Source: Oceanobacillus salinisoli (lineage in GTDB: Bacteria; Bacillota; Bacilli; Bacillales; Amphibacillaceae). From it: a stretch of DNA of 64,000 nucleotides. Shown here piece by piece: positions 1 to 9,119 of this stretch; the stretch's first letter is position 1, and every line of letters begins with the position of its first letter. Location of the stretch: positions 175,935-239,934 of the forward strand of contig NZ_WOFB01000011.1 of assembly GCF_009733865.1 (NCBI RefSeq), in the 5' to 3' direction. Below the pieces are notes generated by a model. It made no database searches. It had not been told where the DNA came from and saw only the letters and a program-made list of their open reading frames with translations. Made by a program: the position numbers and the translations under genes.

Positions 1-2
1 TT

Positions 3-662
3 CATGATACATGGTGGATGACGGAAACAGGGGCACAGCTTATTGTGAATATACCGTCACTTGAAATTCGCCCTGGTTCCATGGGCAAACCAATCCCAGG
101 AGTAGAAGCAGCCATTGTCGATAATGAAGGAAATGAGCTTCCACCTAATCAGATGGGAAATCTGGCTATTAAAGCCGGTTGGCCTTCCATGATGCGGCAG
201 ATTTGGAATAATCCAAGTAAATATGAAAGTTATTTTATTAATGGATGGTATGTATCAGGGGATAGTGCTTACCGGGATGAAGATGGTTATTTCTGGTTCC
301 AGGGGCGTTTGGATGATGTTATTAATACATCGGGTGAACGTGTTGGACCATTTGAGGTGGAAAGTAAACTAATTGAACATGAAGCAGTTGTGGAAGCGGG
401 GGTAATTGGAAAACCGCATCCGGAACGTGGTGAAATTATTAAAGCATTTATTACATTAAATGAAGGATATGAAGAGTCACCAGAGCTCTTAGAAGACATC
501 CGCAAATTTGTAAAAACAGGTTTAAGTGCCCATGCAGCACCTCGCGAAATAGAAGTAAAAGACAGTATTCCGAAAACACGCAGTGGTAAAATTATGCGCC
601 GTCTCTTAAAATCATGGGAGCTTGGCTTACCAACAGGAGATACGTCAACATTAGAAGAATAA
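3..662 (+). CDS. acsA: acetyl-CoA synthetase, C-terminal part (5' end outside window)
   Basis: The reading frame is open from the first base, so only the last ~219 residues are present. AMP-forming acetyl-CoA synthetase activates acetate to acetyl-CoA through acetyl-AMP. Visible signatures are DTWWMTETG at the left edge (the adenylate-forming A5 motif of this family), GWYVSGDSAYRDEDGYFWFQGR (A7/A8 hinge, written here in part as GDSAYRDEDGYF) and the C-terminal PKTRSGKIMRRLLK, which holds the catalytic lysine that is acetylated in AcsA proteins. A perfect hairpin follows the stop codon. The gene converges with hmp. This gene is not part of the B. subtilis yaaH neighbourhood, so the block 1-2.6 kb looks like a lineage-specific arrangement. 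Confidence 0.93.
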   Translation, partial: HDTWWMTETGAQLIVNIPSLEIRPGSMGKPIPGVEAAIVDNEGNELPPNQMGNLAIKAGWPSMMRQIWNNPSKYESYFINGWYVSGDSAYRDEDGYFWFQGRLDDVINTSGERVGPFEVESKLIEHEAVVEAGVIGKPHPERGEIIKAFITLNEGYEESPELLEDIRKFVKTGLSAHAAPREIEVKDSIPKTRSGKIMRRLLKSWELGLPTGDTSTLEE

Positions 663-672
663 TAAGAAAACT

Positions 673-702
673 ATGGCTATCGTTCATTGTGACGATAGCC
701 AT
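673..702. terminator. bidirectional terminator between acsA and hmp
   Basis: A perfect 11-bp stem (ATGGCTATCGT / ACGATAGCCAT) encloses an 8-nt loop and lies 10 bases after the acsA stop codon. A T-rich stretch follows on the plus side. It is suited to serve both convergent genes. Confidence 0.8.
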
Positions 703-738
703 ATTGTTTCACAGATTTTACTTTTGTAAAAGTTAAGT

Positions 739-1968
739 TCATCTCGTAATATCGTCTGCTGGCCCGAAAATTTCATAATGGATATCATCGTTGGAAACGC
801 CGAATTGAATTAGGTTTTGATACATTGCTCGCATGAATCCTTTTGGTCCACAGAAATAAAATGCTGCATCTTCTGTTGGTAAAATAGAAGCCAACCATTC
901 ATAATCGATATACCCTTTTTTATCGAATTGATCTCCTTCAACCGGATCATCATAAACCGTATAGCTTGTTACTTGCTGATAATTGTGTGCAATCTCATTT
1001 ACACGATTTTTCATTGCATGGAACTTTCCGTTTCTTGTTGCATGAATATAGTATACGTCACGATCGGATTGTTCTTTAATAACTGTTTCCAGCATACCCA
1101 TCATTGGTGTTAAACCGACGCCTCCGCTTAATAACACTAATGGACGGCTATCCGTTTGGTCCAATACAAAATCTCCAGCTGGCGCACTAATAGGAATCAT
1201 ACTCCCTTTTTTAATGTTATTATGTAGGAAAGCGGATACAACACCCGCTGGATTATCCCCTGTAGCATCTTCTCGTTTGACACTGATACGGTAATAATTT
1301 TCCCCAGGAGCATCTGACAAACTATACTGGCGTAAATGGGTGTAAGGCTCCTTCTCTATTTCCGCTTTAACAGTAATATATTGTCCAGGCTGATATGGAG
1401 GAATTTCCCCACCATCTGCTGGCTGTAAATAGAAAGATGTAATGACATCACTTTCCACCACTTTTTCCACTACTTTAAAATCTCGGTAACCGACCCATCC
1501 ACCTGGTAAGTTCTGTACTTCTTCATACATATCACGCTCCACAGATATAAAGACATCGGCTATAACCTCATAGGCATTTGCCCAGGCGTTGATGATATCG
1601 TCCGTAGCGGCATCTCCTAATACATCTTTAATAGCAAATAATAAATTCTCCCCTACAATCGGGTATTGTTCAGGTTTAATATTTAAGCTTCTATGTTTTT
1701 GGGCTATTTGCTTGACTGCCGGTAAAATTTCCTCCAGGTTATCAATATACTTTGCTGCGGCAAGGACAGCGTTTGCAAGAGCCTTAGGCTGATTACCTTT
1801 CCTTTGATTGGTTTGATTAAAGATATTTTTTAATTCTGGGTGATTTTCGAACATTGTTTCATAGAATCGCTTGGTAATGGTGGTGCCAAATTCTTGAAGA
1901 ACAGGAACAGTAGATTTAACAATATCAATGGTTTGCTCATCTAATTTTTTTGTTTCAGTCGTCATCAT
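739..1968 (-). CDS. hmp: flavohemoglobin / nitric oxide dioxygenase
   Basis: Cytoplasmic Hmp uses NADPH, FAD and heme to convert NO plus O2 to nitrate. The 409-residue product has the full family architecture: N-terminal globin domain (about 1-140) with the distal tyrosine near residue 36 and the proximal heme histidine at about 92 in QKHRSLN, then a ferredoxin-reductase FAD domain with RQYSLS, and an NAD(P)-binding domain with GGVGLTPM and CGPKGFM. The first two codons are both ATG; a GGAGTG ribosome-binding site precedes them. The gene is divergent from nsrR and a 15-bp palindrome lies 29 bp upstream of its start, which points to NsrR repression relieved by NO. Confidence 0.95.
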   Translation of the reverse strand: MMTTETKKLDEQTIDIVKSTVPVLQEFGTTITKRFYETMFENHPELKNIFNQTNQRKGNQPKALANAVLAAAKYIDNLEEILPAVKQIAQKHRSLNIKPEQYPIVGENLLFAIKDVLGDAATDDIINAWANAYEVIADVFISVERDMYEEVQNLPGGWVGYRDFKVVEKVVESDVITSFYLQPADGGEIPPYQPGQYITVKAEIEKEPYTHLRQYSLSDAPGENYYRISVKREDATGDNPAGVVSAFLHNNIKKGSMIPISAPAGDFVLDQTDSRPLVLLSGGVGLTPMMGMLETVIKEQSDRDVYYIHATRNGKFHAMKNRVNEIAHNYQQVTSYTVYDDPVEGDQFDKKGYIDYEWLASILPTEDAAFYFCGPKGFMRAMYQNLIQFGVSNDDIHYEIFGPADDITR

Positions 1969-1996
1969 AACACTCCATTTCTATAAAAATTAAACC

Positions 1997-2011
1997 TGTA
2001 TTCTGAATACA
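1997..2011. promoter_or_regulatory. putative NsrR operator between hmp and nsrR
   Basis: TGTATTC-T-GAATACA is a perfect 15-bp palindrome in the short gap between the divergent hmp and nsrR genes. It resembles the AT-rich dyads bound by NsrR in Bacillus. A weaker TGTATATnnnATATTCA-like sequence lies at about 2019-2035. Binding is inferred from sequence and gene context only. Confidence 0.7.
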
Positions 2012-2105
2012 TCTTTATTGTATATAAAATATTCACACTGTATCAATAGGAGAAATGAAATATGTGTTACAATATTGTGAAGGGGCAAAAGTGAGGTGGC
2101 ATAGC

Positions 2106-2549
2106 TTGCAGTTAAAGAAATATACCGATTATGCACTGCGTGTATTAATTTTTTCTGGGATGAAACCAGATGGAGAGCTTGCTAGTATAAAAGAGATTTC
2201 GGATGTATTTAATATATCTCAGCATCATTTAGGAAAAATAGTTTATGAGTTGAATAAATTGGAGTTAATAGAAACGATTAGAGGAAGAAATGGTGGTATC
2301 CGTTTAGCTAAACCAGCAGACGAAATTAATATTGGGATGCTCGTTCGTATACTAGAGAATGACTTTAATTTACTGGAGTGTTTTGATAAGGGAACGAATC
2401 ATTGTGTCATTACCCCTGCCTGCACATTAAAACACGCATTAAATAAGGCATTACATTCATTCTTTAAAGTCCTGGAGGAATACACACTGAAGGATTTAAT
2501 AACAAATGAAGAAGAATTAAGGAAACTGATGGGGATGTCAAATGAATAA
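2106..2549 (+). CDS. nsrR: Rrf2-family NO-sensing repressor NsrR
   Basis: This is a cytoplasmic [Fe-S] transcription factor that senses NO and represses hmp. The sequence shows a winged-helix N-terminus (KKYTDYALRVL), the wing RGRNGGIRLAKP, and three cysteines spaced C-x7-C-x5-C (CFDKGTNHCVITPAC), at residues 92, 100 and 106 when counted from the TTG start. I chose TTG at 2106 because a GAGGTGG ribosome-binding site sits 7-9 bases upstream and because the family starts directly at the LxxYTDYALR helix; an in-frame ATG at 2055 would add 17 residues unlike the family. The product is 147 residues, the usual length. It lies divergent to its expected target hmp. Confidence 0.9.
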   Translation: MQLKKYTDYALRVLIFSGMKPDGELASIKEISDVFNISQHHLGKIVYELNKLELIETIRGRNGGIRLAKPADEINIGMLVRILENDFNLLECFDKGTNHCVITPACTLKHALNKALHSFFKVLEEYTLKDLITNEEELRKLMGMSNE

Positions 2550-2638
2550 GAGGCTGGGGAAAGGTGTTTTAGTAAAAGAAAAAATCCGAACAATAATTCA
2601 AAATTCTTACGTTAGAATTCGAATTAGTTCGGATTTTT
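2548..2638. repeat. repeat family R5, copy 1 (hairpin, terminator-like)
   Basis: The segment begins with AGAGGCTGGGG right at the nsrR stop and contains a long imperfect hairpin whose outer arms are AAAAATCCGAAC (2580-2591) and GTTCGGATTTTT (2627-2638). A second copy with the same opening and the same arms lies at 8562-8654. The terminal T-run makes it a plausible terminator for nsrR. Confidence 0.8.
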
Positions 2639-2700
2639 GTTTTTATAAGGCTGTTTTCTAAAAGATTTGATGTTTTTATCACTAAATACATAAATGGAAA

Positions 2701-3990
2701 TTAGTCTAATTTAGTTATATCAAATTGGTCATCTATTAAGAGCCAATTTTGTGGGAATGCTAATCCCAGCTTCCAATATGCAATTCCCAGTAAACCAAAT
2801 TCACGAATTAGATCAAATTTGCCTTGAATGGATCGGGCATCTTCAAACCATACTTCATGCTGGTTTCCTTCTGTGTCTGTATAAAAGAAATAAGGTGCCT
2901 GAGCTGTTTGGTCAAACTGAATAGCTACATTATTCTCTCTCGCTAATGCGATGGCCTGCTGTGGACTAATTGCTCTTGCTGGATCTCCTCCTTCCACAAA
3001 TGGAAGCGTCCAGTCATATCCATACAGGTTTTGTCCCAGAATAATTTTCTCGGGAGGTATTTCTGTTACGGCGTATTCCACAACGCGTCGTACTTGATCT
3101 AATGGAGAAACGGCCATCGGAGGTCCATAACTGTATCCCCATTCATATGTCATTAACACAACAAAATCAGCAATTTCCCCATGTGTTCTATAGTCATGTG
3201 CTTCATATACAATCCCGGTTTGTTCAGCACTCGTTTTTGGAGCTAAAGCAGTCGACATAATTAATCCAGCTTGAGACAGGCGATCTTTAGCTTTTCGTAA
3301 AAAAGTATTGTATGCTTCTCTATCTTCAGGGAAGATAAATTCAAAGTCAAAGTGAACATCACGATATCCGCCTGCTGTAGCGGTGTTAACTATCTCATCC
3401 AGTAAGGTATTTTGTACTGCTTGAACAGTTAGGATAATATGTCCTAATTCAGAACTGAATTCTCCTTCTTCCAAATTCGTCACCACTAGTGTTAAGGAAG
3501 CATCATTCGCCTCGGCTATTTGCCTTAAATTCCCTAATGGTGGAGGAGTAAGCGTACCATCCCGATTTACTCTAAAACTAAAATGTGCTAAATACGTTAA
3601 ATACGGGGCTGTTTTGCTAGCAGCATTTTCTAACGTTTCTGATACCGTCCCGCCAAGTGGTTCTACATAACCCATTGATGTAATTGGACGTTTGGTAGGT
3701 GGAGGTACATATAGTCGCAAACCAATAGGTAATATGTTACCAATTGGGAAGTTGTTGATTTCCGCCAATTCTTGATACGATATACCAAATCTACTGGCTA
3801 TGGTGTATAGGGTATCTCCCGGTTGTACAAAGTAAAATTGTCCTACAATGGGAATGACCAAAGCCTGACCTACCACAAGATTTTCTGGAGCATCTAATTC
3901 ATTTGCTTCAATAATCATATTGGTAGATGAACTATATGTATTGGCAATCGAAAACAAGGAATCTCCTGGCTGTACAACATGAATTTGCAA
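2701..3990 (-). CDS. yaaH: spore cortex-lytic glycosidase, LysM-LysM-GH18 (SleL/YaaH type)
   Basis: The 429-residue protein starts with two LysM repeats (about 1-47 and 51-95, HVVQPGDSLFSIA and YFVQPGDTLYTIA) that bind peptidoglycan, followed by a glycosyl hydrolase 18 barrel. The GH18 catalytic strand reads DVHFDFEFI, with the acidic DxxxDxE pattern. Relatives hydrolyse cortex N-acetylglucosaminyl bonds during germination. The start is TTG at 3990, preceded by AAAGGAGGAAG with 7-nt spacing; no signal peptide is seen, as expected for a protein made in the mother cell and placed on the spore. A SigE-type promoter lies upstream. In B. subtilis yaaI separates yaaH from tadA; here repeat R4 fills that position. 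Confidence 0.92.
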   Translation of the reverse strand: MQIHVVQPGDSLFSIANTYSSSTNMIIEANELDAPENLVVGQALVIPIVGQFYFVQPGDTLYTIASRFGISYQELAEINNFPIGNILPIGLRLYVPPPTKRPITSMGYVEPLGGTVSETLENAASKTAPYLTYLAHFSFRVNRDGTLTPPPLGNLRQIAEANDASLTLVVTNLEEGEFSSELGHIILTVQAVQNTLLDEIVNTATAGGYRDVHFDFEFIFPEDREAYNTFLRKAKDRLSQAGLIMSTALAPKTSAEQTGIVYEAHDYRTHGEIADFVVLMTYEWGYSYGPPMAVSPLDQVRRVVEYAVTEIPPEKIILGQNLYGYDWTLPFVEGGDPARAISPQQAIALARENNVAIQFDQTAQAPYFFYTDTEGNQHEVWFEDARSIQGKFDLIREFGLLGIAYWKLGLAFPQNWLLIDDQFDITKLD

Positions 3991-4023
3991 TAAACTTCCT
4001 CCTTTAATTGTAGTTGTTACTAC

Positions 4024-4052
4024 ACTGTATGAATCTCCCGGAAAAGTTATGC
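4024..4052 (-). promoter_or_regulatory. SigE-type promoter of yaaH
   Basis: Read on the minus strand, GCATAACT is followed after 13 bases by CATACAGT, which fits the SigE -10 consensus CATACAnT exactly. It sits 34 bases before the yaaH TTG start. The B. subtilis yaaH gene is known to belong to the SigE regulon. Confidence 0.7.
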
Positions 4053-4210
4053 ATTTGGAAATACTTTCTCATCACTTTAAAGTAAATGTGTACTTGCCCT
4101 CGGTACATAAGATGATTATTATAACGATAAGAGGTATTTTATAAAGGCTTTTTCGTAAGTCTTCGCAGTTGAAATAAACTGTGGACTAACTTTAAATGAT
4201 ATTGGAGTAC

Positions 4211-4475
4211 CAACTTACCGCTACGGAAATACACTACGCGCACCTTAGGGCGACCCGTGATCCTCCTCGTGCTAACGCACTGCAGGATCTCACTCTGGTA
4301 TTCCTTGTCCTGTGGGAATAGCACGTTCCAGACCTGAGCAGCTGCGGTTTTCCTTGATGAGGCTTTAGGTCTGCCCACGAACCGTAAGTATTCTACCGGA
4401 GCTAATGCATGCACGCTATCATCATTAGGATAAGCGAGAGCATCACGATAGGAATTTTTGTTAGTCCGGATATTA
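4211..4475 (+). repeat. repeat family R4, copy 1
   Basis: GC-rich noncoding repeat with the modules GGAAATACACTACGCGCACC, CACGTTCCAGACCTGA, GAGGCTTTAGG, CCCACGAACCGT, AGTATTCTACCGGAG and CATCATTAGGA. The same modules recur at 28.5, 33.2-33.6, 45.0-45.7, 55.3 and 59.5 kb. A 119-codon open frame crosses it on the minus strand but is translated repeat, not a gene. Confidence 0.75.
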
Positions 4476-4505
4476 TATATGTTATTTAACAACAACAACC
4501 TTTAG

Positions 4506-5024
<519 letters not shown>

Positions 5025-5030
5025 TTACCA

Positions 5031-5059
5031 TTGCAAAATTCGATTAATGTCGCTATAAT
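5031..5059 (+). promoter_or_regulatory. SigA promoter of the SRP RNA
   Basis: TTGCAA, a 17-base spacer and a perfect TATAAT end eight bases before the predicted RNA 5' end. Confidence 0.8.
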
Positions 5060-5066
5060 GGTAATT

Positions 5067-5337
5067 ACCGTGCTAAGCGGGGAGGTAGCGGTGCCCTGTA
5101 CTCGCAATCCGCTATAGCGAGGCCGAAATCCCATCCGAGGTGGGCGGCTGTATGGTCTGCCTCAAGGAATTGGTGTTGACGCCCGGGTCCTGCGCAACAG
5201 AAACCCATGAACCCTGTCAGGTCCGGAAGGAAGCAGCAGTAAGTGGTCATTTCTGTGTGCCGCGGGGAAGCCTAGGCTGAGCCATGAACTTGAGTAACGC
5301 ATATAGTCGTTTCATCAACGATGGGTGCACGGCATAC
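5067..5337 (+). ncRNA. scr: signal recognition particle RNA (scRNA, large Bacillus type)
   Basis: The RNA component of SRP, which pairs with Ffh for cotranslational targeting. The hallmark domain IV tip GTCAGGTCCGGAAGGAAGCA occurs at 5217-5236. The 5' arm CCGTGC (5068-5073) pairs with GCACGG (5327-5332), closing a molecule of about 271 nt that includes the Alu-like domain found in Bacillus scRNA. It has its own promoter and terminator, and lies between tadA and dnaX as in B. subtilis. End coordinates are good to a few bases. Confidence 0.95.
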
Positions 5338-5351
5338 ATATAATAAGTAAA

Positions 5352-5379
5352 AGTTAGGGATAATTCTCTAGCTTTTTTT
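5352..5379 (+). terminator. SRP RNA terminator
   Basis: A 9-bp stem AGTTAGGGA / TCTCTAGCT with two G-T pairs and a TAAT loop is followed by seven T residues. Confidence 0.8.
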
Positions 5380-5394
5380 ATTTACATGCAAACT

Positions 5395-5511
5395 GATGAT
5401 TACACATCATTTTAGCTGAGAAGTGGGTTTGACATGGCTAAAATTTAAACGTCCCAAATATAAGAAAAACTAACACATTTACTAAAGAAAGAGTGAATGC
5501 GGGTTTTTCTA
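5395..5511 (+). repeat. repeat family R2, diverged copy upstream of dnaX
   Basis: This stretch contains TTTTAGCTGAGAAGTGG, GGCTAAAATTTAAACGTCCC, ATATAAGAAAAACTAACAC and a GAATGCGGGTTTTTCT end, in the same order as the better preserved copies at 14854 and 26433. The terminal hairpin (AGAAAAAC ... GTTTTTCT) is imperfect. Confidence 0.65.
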
Positions 5512-5570
5512 TTAAATAACCTGTGATCAATAAATGGAAATATTTTTGAAGAAATCATTTTCCGTCATAG

Positions 5571-5600
5571 TTCACATTCACCCCTCAAATCGGGTATAAT
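5571..5600 (+). promoter_or_regulatory. SigA promoter of dnaX
   Basis: TTCACA, an 18-base spacer and a perfect TATAAT end 31 bases before the dnaX ATG. Confidence 0.65.
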
Positions 5601-5631
5601 AAAAAATAGAATGTAGAGGGGAATTTTTGCT

Positions 5632-7323
5632 ATGAGCTATCAAGCATTATACCGCGTTTGGCGCCCAAGGAATTTTAAAGATGTAGCAGGACAAACTCAT
5701 ATTACACGCACATTGCAAAATGCAATTGTTCAGCAGAAGTTTTCGCATGCTTATGTGTTTTCAGGGCCTAGAGGAACTGGGAAAACGAGTGCTGCCAAGA
5801 TTTTTGCAAAAGCGATTAACTGTGAACATACGCCTGTTAAGGAACCATGTAATGAATGTGCCGCATGCCGAGGCATTCAGGATGGGTCGATTTCAGATGT
5901 CATAGAAATCGATGCAGCTTCCAATACAAGTGTCGATGATATTCGTGAAATACGTGAAAATGTGAAATACGCATCTAGTTCTGTTCCATATAAAGTGTAC
6001 ATCATTGATGAAGTGCATATGATTTCGAATAATGCATTCAATGCACTATTAAAAACATTGGAAGAACCACCTAAGCATGTTGTATTTATTTTAGCGACGA
6101 CAGAACCGCATAAGATTCCACTAACCATTCTTTCCAGATGTCAGCGGTTTGATTTTAAACCAATTTCCAATCAGGCTATCGTGGAACGCATGAAGACGAT
6201 TATAGATGCGGAAAATATAGCTGTTTCAAAAGAGGCTTTGGAAACAGTTGCACTAGCTGCAGAAGGCGGAATGCGTGATGCATTAAGTATATTAGATCAA
6301 GCCATTTCCTACAGTGACGAGATGGTACAGTTAGAAGACGTATTAGCTGTGACCGGAGGGGTATCCCAGGGAGTACTTACGGAAATCGTTCAAGCTATGT
6401 ATCATAAAGATGTTCAGGAAGCATTACAATTATTGGACACCATCATTCAAAACGGGAAAGATCCAGGACGGTTTGTATATGATTTAATTTATTTTATGCG
6501 TGACTTACTATTATTTAAAAGTGCTCCAAGCCTTGAAGGACTACTGGAAAGAGCCAGGGCTGATGAGGCATTTCAATCATTGGCTGAAGCAGTTTCCAAT
6601 GATTGGATTCAGGATGCGATTATGCAGTTGAATCAGTGTCAGCAGGAAATCAAATGGACAAACAGTCCGAAAGTGTTTATTGAAATTGCACTTTTAACAA
6701 TAACGAATCGTTACCATGATCAAGAACAGAAGACTGGTTCCATTGATTCGGATGCGGTGTTGCAGATGAATCAAAAGATATCACAGCTTGAAAAACAATT
6801 GCAGCAGTTAAAACAAAATCCTGGTCCAGCTGTGAATCAGCCAGAGGCAGCAAAGGAAAAAAGAAGACCTGCAAGAACCGGTAAAAACAGTTACAAAGTT
6901 CCATATGAACGAATTCGTGAAGTATTGAAGCAAGCAGAGAAGCAAGCATTAAAACAAGTTCAGTCCAATTGGGCTGATTTCTTGAGTCGGTTAAAGGCGA
7001 TGAATGCTCCAGCACATGCTACCATTCAGGATAGTAAACCTGCTGCTGCTTCAGATCAGGCGTTAGTTGTTGCTTTTAAATATGAAATACATTGTTCTTT
7101 ATTTTTAGAACATCAAGAGACGGTGGAGTCCGTTCTATCCAATGTATTGGGTAGGCAGCTGGAGATAATTGCCATTCCAGATAATGATTGGACGGAGCTA
7201 CGTGCCGATTTTATTAGCAAGCAAGAAAAAAGTAATCCTGAAGAACCAAAGGACCAGTCAAATCCGATTGTAGATGAAGCCAAGAAGCTTTTTGGGGATG
7301 ACTTGATAGAAATACATGATTAA
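5632..7323 (+). CDS. dnaX: DNA polymerase III subunit tau (and gamma)
   Basis: The clamp-loader ATPase that couples the two replicative polymerases and loads the sliding clamp. The 563-residue protein has Walker A GPRGTGKT at 45-52, four zinc cysteines (C64, C73, C76, C79), a DEVH Walker B box near residue 127, and the sensor region ILSRCQRFDF. The long C-terminal part (about 370-563) with a short glutamine-rich coiled segment is the tau extension that binds polymerase. The length equals that of the B. subtilis protein. A GAGGGGA ribosome-binding site precedes ATG. It heads the dnaX-yaaK-recR-yaaL cluster. Confidence 0.97.
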   Translation: MSYQALYRVWRPRNFKDVAGQTHITRTLQNAIVQQKFSHAYVFSGPRGTGKTSAAKIFAKAINCEHTPVKEPCNECAACRGIQDGSISDVIEIDAASNTSVDDIREIRENVKYASSSVPYKVYIIDEVHMISNNAFNALLKTLEEPPKHVVFILATTEPHKIPLTILSRCQRFDFKPISNQAIVERMKTIIDAENIAVSKEALETVALAAEGGMRDALSILDQAISYSDEMVQLEDVLAVTGGVSQGVLTEIVQAMYHKDVQEALQLLDTIIQNGKDPGRFVYDLIYFMRDLLLFKSAPSLEGLLERARADEAFQSLAEAVSNDWIQDAIMQLNQCQQEIKWTNSPKVFIEIALLTITNRYHDQEQKTGSIDSDAVLQMNQKISQLEKQLQQLKQNPGPAVNQPEAAKEKRRPARTGKNSYKVPYERIREVLKQAEKQALKQVQSNWADFLSRLKAMNAPAHATIQDSKPAAASDQALVVAFKYEIHCSLFLEHQETVESVLSNVLGRQLEIIAIPDNDWTELRADFISKQEKSNPEEPKDQSNPIVDEAKKLFGDDLIEIHD

Positions 7324-7377
7324 TTTTCCTTGAATGAAAAACAAGGAATGAACTGAAATTATAAAGGAGGTATTTCC

Positions 7378-7692
7378 ATGAAGGGAAATATGAATAATAT
7401 GATGAAACAAATGCAAAAAATGCAAAAGAAAATGATGAAGGCGCAGGAAGAGCTGTATGAAATGACGTTTGAAGCATCGGCAGGCGGTGGAATGGTTACC
7501 GTGGTTGCTAATGGGAAAAAGGAAATCACAGATGTTCAAATTAAAGAAGAAGTAGTGGACCCTGATGATATCGATATGCTCCAGGACTTAATTTTAGCCG
7601 CTACCAATGATGTTTTAAAACAAATCGACGATAAAACAAATTCCACTATGGGGCAATTTACGAAAGGTCTAAATATGCCTGGAATGTTCTAG
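7378..7692 (+). CDS. yaaK: YbaB/EbfC family nucleoid-associated protein
   Basis: A 104-residue DNA-binding protein of the YbaB/EbfC family, which forms dimers shaped like tweezers. The methionine-rich coiled N-terminus ([18 protein letters not shown]), the [18 protein letters not shown] strand region and the C-terminal [15 protein letters not shown] segment are typical. It starts at ATG after AAAGGAGGTATTTCC. The dnaX-ybaB-recR order is conserved across many bacteria, which suggests a role linked to replication or recombination; the exact function is not settled for the family. Confidence 0.93.
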   Translation: MKGNMNNMMKQMQKMQKKMMKAQEELYEMTFEASAGGGMVTVVANGKKEITDVQIKEEVVDPDDIDMLQDLILAATNDVLKQIDDKTNSTMGQFTKGLNMPGMF

Positions 7693-7702
7693 GAGGCACA
7701 TC

Positions 7703-8299
7703 ATGTATTATCCGGAACCAATTTCAAAACTGATTGACAGTTTTACTAAATTGCCAGGCATAGGGCCAAAGACAGCTGTCCGCCTGGCATTTTTTGTTAT
7801 CAATATGAAAGATGATGACGTCATGGATTTTGCCAATGCATTAGTGAATGCAAAGCGTGAACTGACACATTGCTCTGTATGTGGTCATATAACCGACCAA
7901 GATCCATGTTCCATTTGTTCAGATACATCTCGAGATCAGTCGATTATCTGTGTTGTACAAGATCCAAAAGATGTCATTGCGATGGAAAAAATGAAAGAAT
8001 ATCGTGGAAAGTACCATGTTCTTCACGGTGCAATCTCACCTATGGATGGCATTGGTCCAGAAGATATCAATGTCCCTGACTTAATTAAACGATTAAAGGA
8101 TGATGAAATAGAAGAACTCATCCTGGCAACTAACCCGAATATTGAAGGTGAAGCTACGGCAATGTATATCTCTCGCTTAGTTAAACCATCGGGCATCCGT
8201 ACCACACGAATTGCTCATGGTCTCCCAGTTGGAGGAGATTTAGAGTATGCAGATGAAGTTACTTTGTCAAAAGCATTAGAGGGAAGAAGAGATTTGTAA
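7703..8299 (+). CDS. recR: recombination mediator RecR
   Basis: RecR works with RecO and RecF to load RecA at gaps. The 198-residue product shows the helix-hairpin-helix [16 protein letters not shown] near the start, a four-cysteine zinc finger (CSVC...CSIC, about 57-72), and a Toprim domain ([26 protein letters not shown]). It begins 10 bases after the yaaK stop with an AGGAGG ribosome-binding site, so the two are cotranscribed. Confidence 0.97.
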   Translation: MYYPEPISKLIDSFTKLPGIGPKTAVRLAFFVINMKDDDVMDFANALVNAKRELTHCSVCGHITDQDPCSICSDTSRDQSIICVVQDPKDVIAMEKMKEYRGKYHVLHGAISPMDGIGPEDINVPDLIKRLKDDEIEELILATNPNIEGEATAMYISRLVKPSGIRTTRIAHGLPVGGDLEYADEVTLSKALEGRRDL

Positions 8300-8316
8300 G
8301 AAATTAGGTGGGGTTC

Positions 8317-8526
8317 ATGGGTAGAAAAATAAAGAAAAAAGAAATAGACAGCAATTTGCTGGAAACGATATATAAATTGGAGAGTGAATGGAAACAGATT
8401 CATTCGATTATGGAAAAAAGTATTGAACCTACTCAAAACGGCCAGCTTCATGAAGCGCTTGCCCAAGCAAAGTATATTTTCTTATTAAAAGAAGCAAGAC
8501 ATCGTAAGTTGAGTGCGCTTCGTTAA
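8317..8526 (+). CDS. yaaL: DUF2508 family protein YaaL
   Basis: A 69-residue, mostly helical and charged protein of unknown function, found directly after recR in Bacillaceae. The conserved core reads LKEARHRKLSALR at the C-terminus. ATG at 8317 is chosen because TAGGTGG lies five to eight bases upstream; a GTG nine bases earlier falls inside that ribosome-binding site. It belongs to the dnaX operon. Confidence 0.8.
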   Translation: MGRKIKKKEIDSNLLETIYKLESEWKQIHSIMEKSIEPTQNGQLHEALAQAKYIFLLKEARHRKLSALR

Positions 8527-8561
8527 AATACTAGATTACTAGAATATAAGAATAACGATAA

Positions 8562-8654
8562 AGAGGCTGGGACAAAAAATAGTATAGTTAAAGAAAAATC
8601 CGAACTATGATTCAAACTTCTTCCTTTTAGAGTTTGAATTAGTTCGGATTTTTC
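8562..8654. repeat. repeat family R5, copy 2 (hairpin, terminator-like)
   Basis: AGAGGCTGGGACAAAAAAT opens the element and GAAAAATCCGAAC (8593-8605) pairs with GTTCGGATTTTTC (8642-8654). It matches copy 1 at 2548-2638 and closes the dnaX-yaaL operon. Confidence 0.82.
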
Positions 8655-8826
8655 TTATCACGTGATAAAACAACAAAATTTCTCCCTTATGAAATCATTC
8701 GCTATAGAACAAGAGTGTTCTAGCAATGTCCCATCCCTTATTAAATTTGGTTCTTTTCTTCCTCTTTTCGTCATAAATAATAAATAAGGGTAAATAAAAA
8801 AGCGGAAGAAAAAGAGGGGTTGGTTA

Positions 8827-9093
8827 TTGGTGAATTCCACACTCGTTATTAGCATTATGGTTGGATTAATTGTTATTCTTTTACTTGTAGGTGCTCCAAT
8901 TAAGCCGATGCGATTTATTGGACAAGCAACCATTAAACTTGGAATTGGCATTCTGTTTTTATTTTTTGTTAATGTGTTTGGCGGTGCTATCGGACTACAT
9001 ATTCCTATCAATCTATTTACCGCAGTAGTTGCAGGATTTTTAGGATTATTTGGAGTGGCATCGTTAACAGCCATTCATCTATTTATCATTTAA
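8827..9093 (+). CDS. bofA: pro-SigK processing inhibitor BofA
   Basis: BofA is a small mother-cell membrane protein that, with SpoIVFA, holds the SpoIVFB protease inactive until the forespore signals. The 88-residue product has two hydrophobic segments (about 6-24 and 35-57) and the conserved VNVFGGAIGLHIPINLFT and C-terminal AIHLFII. The start is uncertain: TTG at 8827 has the best spacing (7) from GAGGGG, while GTG at 8830 gives 87 residues like the B. subtilis protein. Position after yaaL is conserved. I could not read a convincing SigE promoter. Confidence 0.88.
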   Translation: MVNSTLVISIMVGLIVILLLVGAPIKPMRFIGQATIKLGIGILFLFFVNVFGGAIGLHIPINLFTAVVAGFLGLFGVASLTAIHLFII

Positions 9094-9119
9094 AAGGGAA
9101 AAAGTTTCAAAGTTTCCTT

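Noticed and set aside
4139..4498. 119-codon minus-strand frame before tadA
   Set aside because: It is translated R4 repeat. The same DNA blocks occur at other loci in other frames, there is no ribosome-binding site, and the product resembles no family.
5065..5250. 61-codon minus-strand frame
   Set aside because: It lies wholly antisense inside the SRP RNA gene.
8658..9074. 138-codon minus-strand frame
   Set aside because: It is antisense to bofA, a clear conserved gene, and has no recognisable domain.
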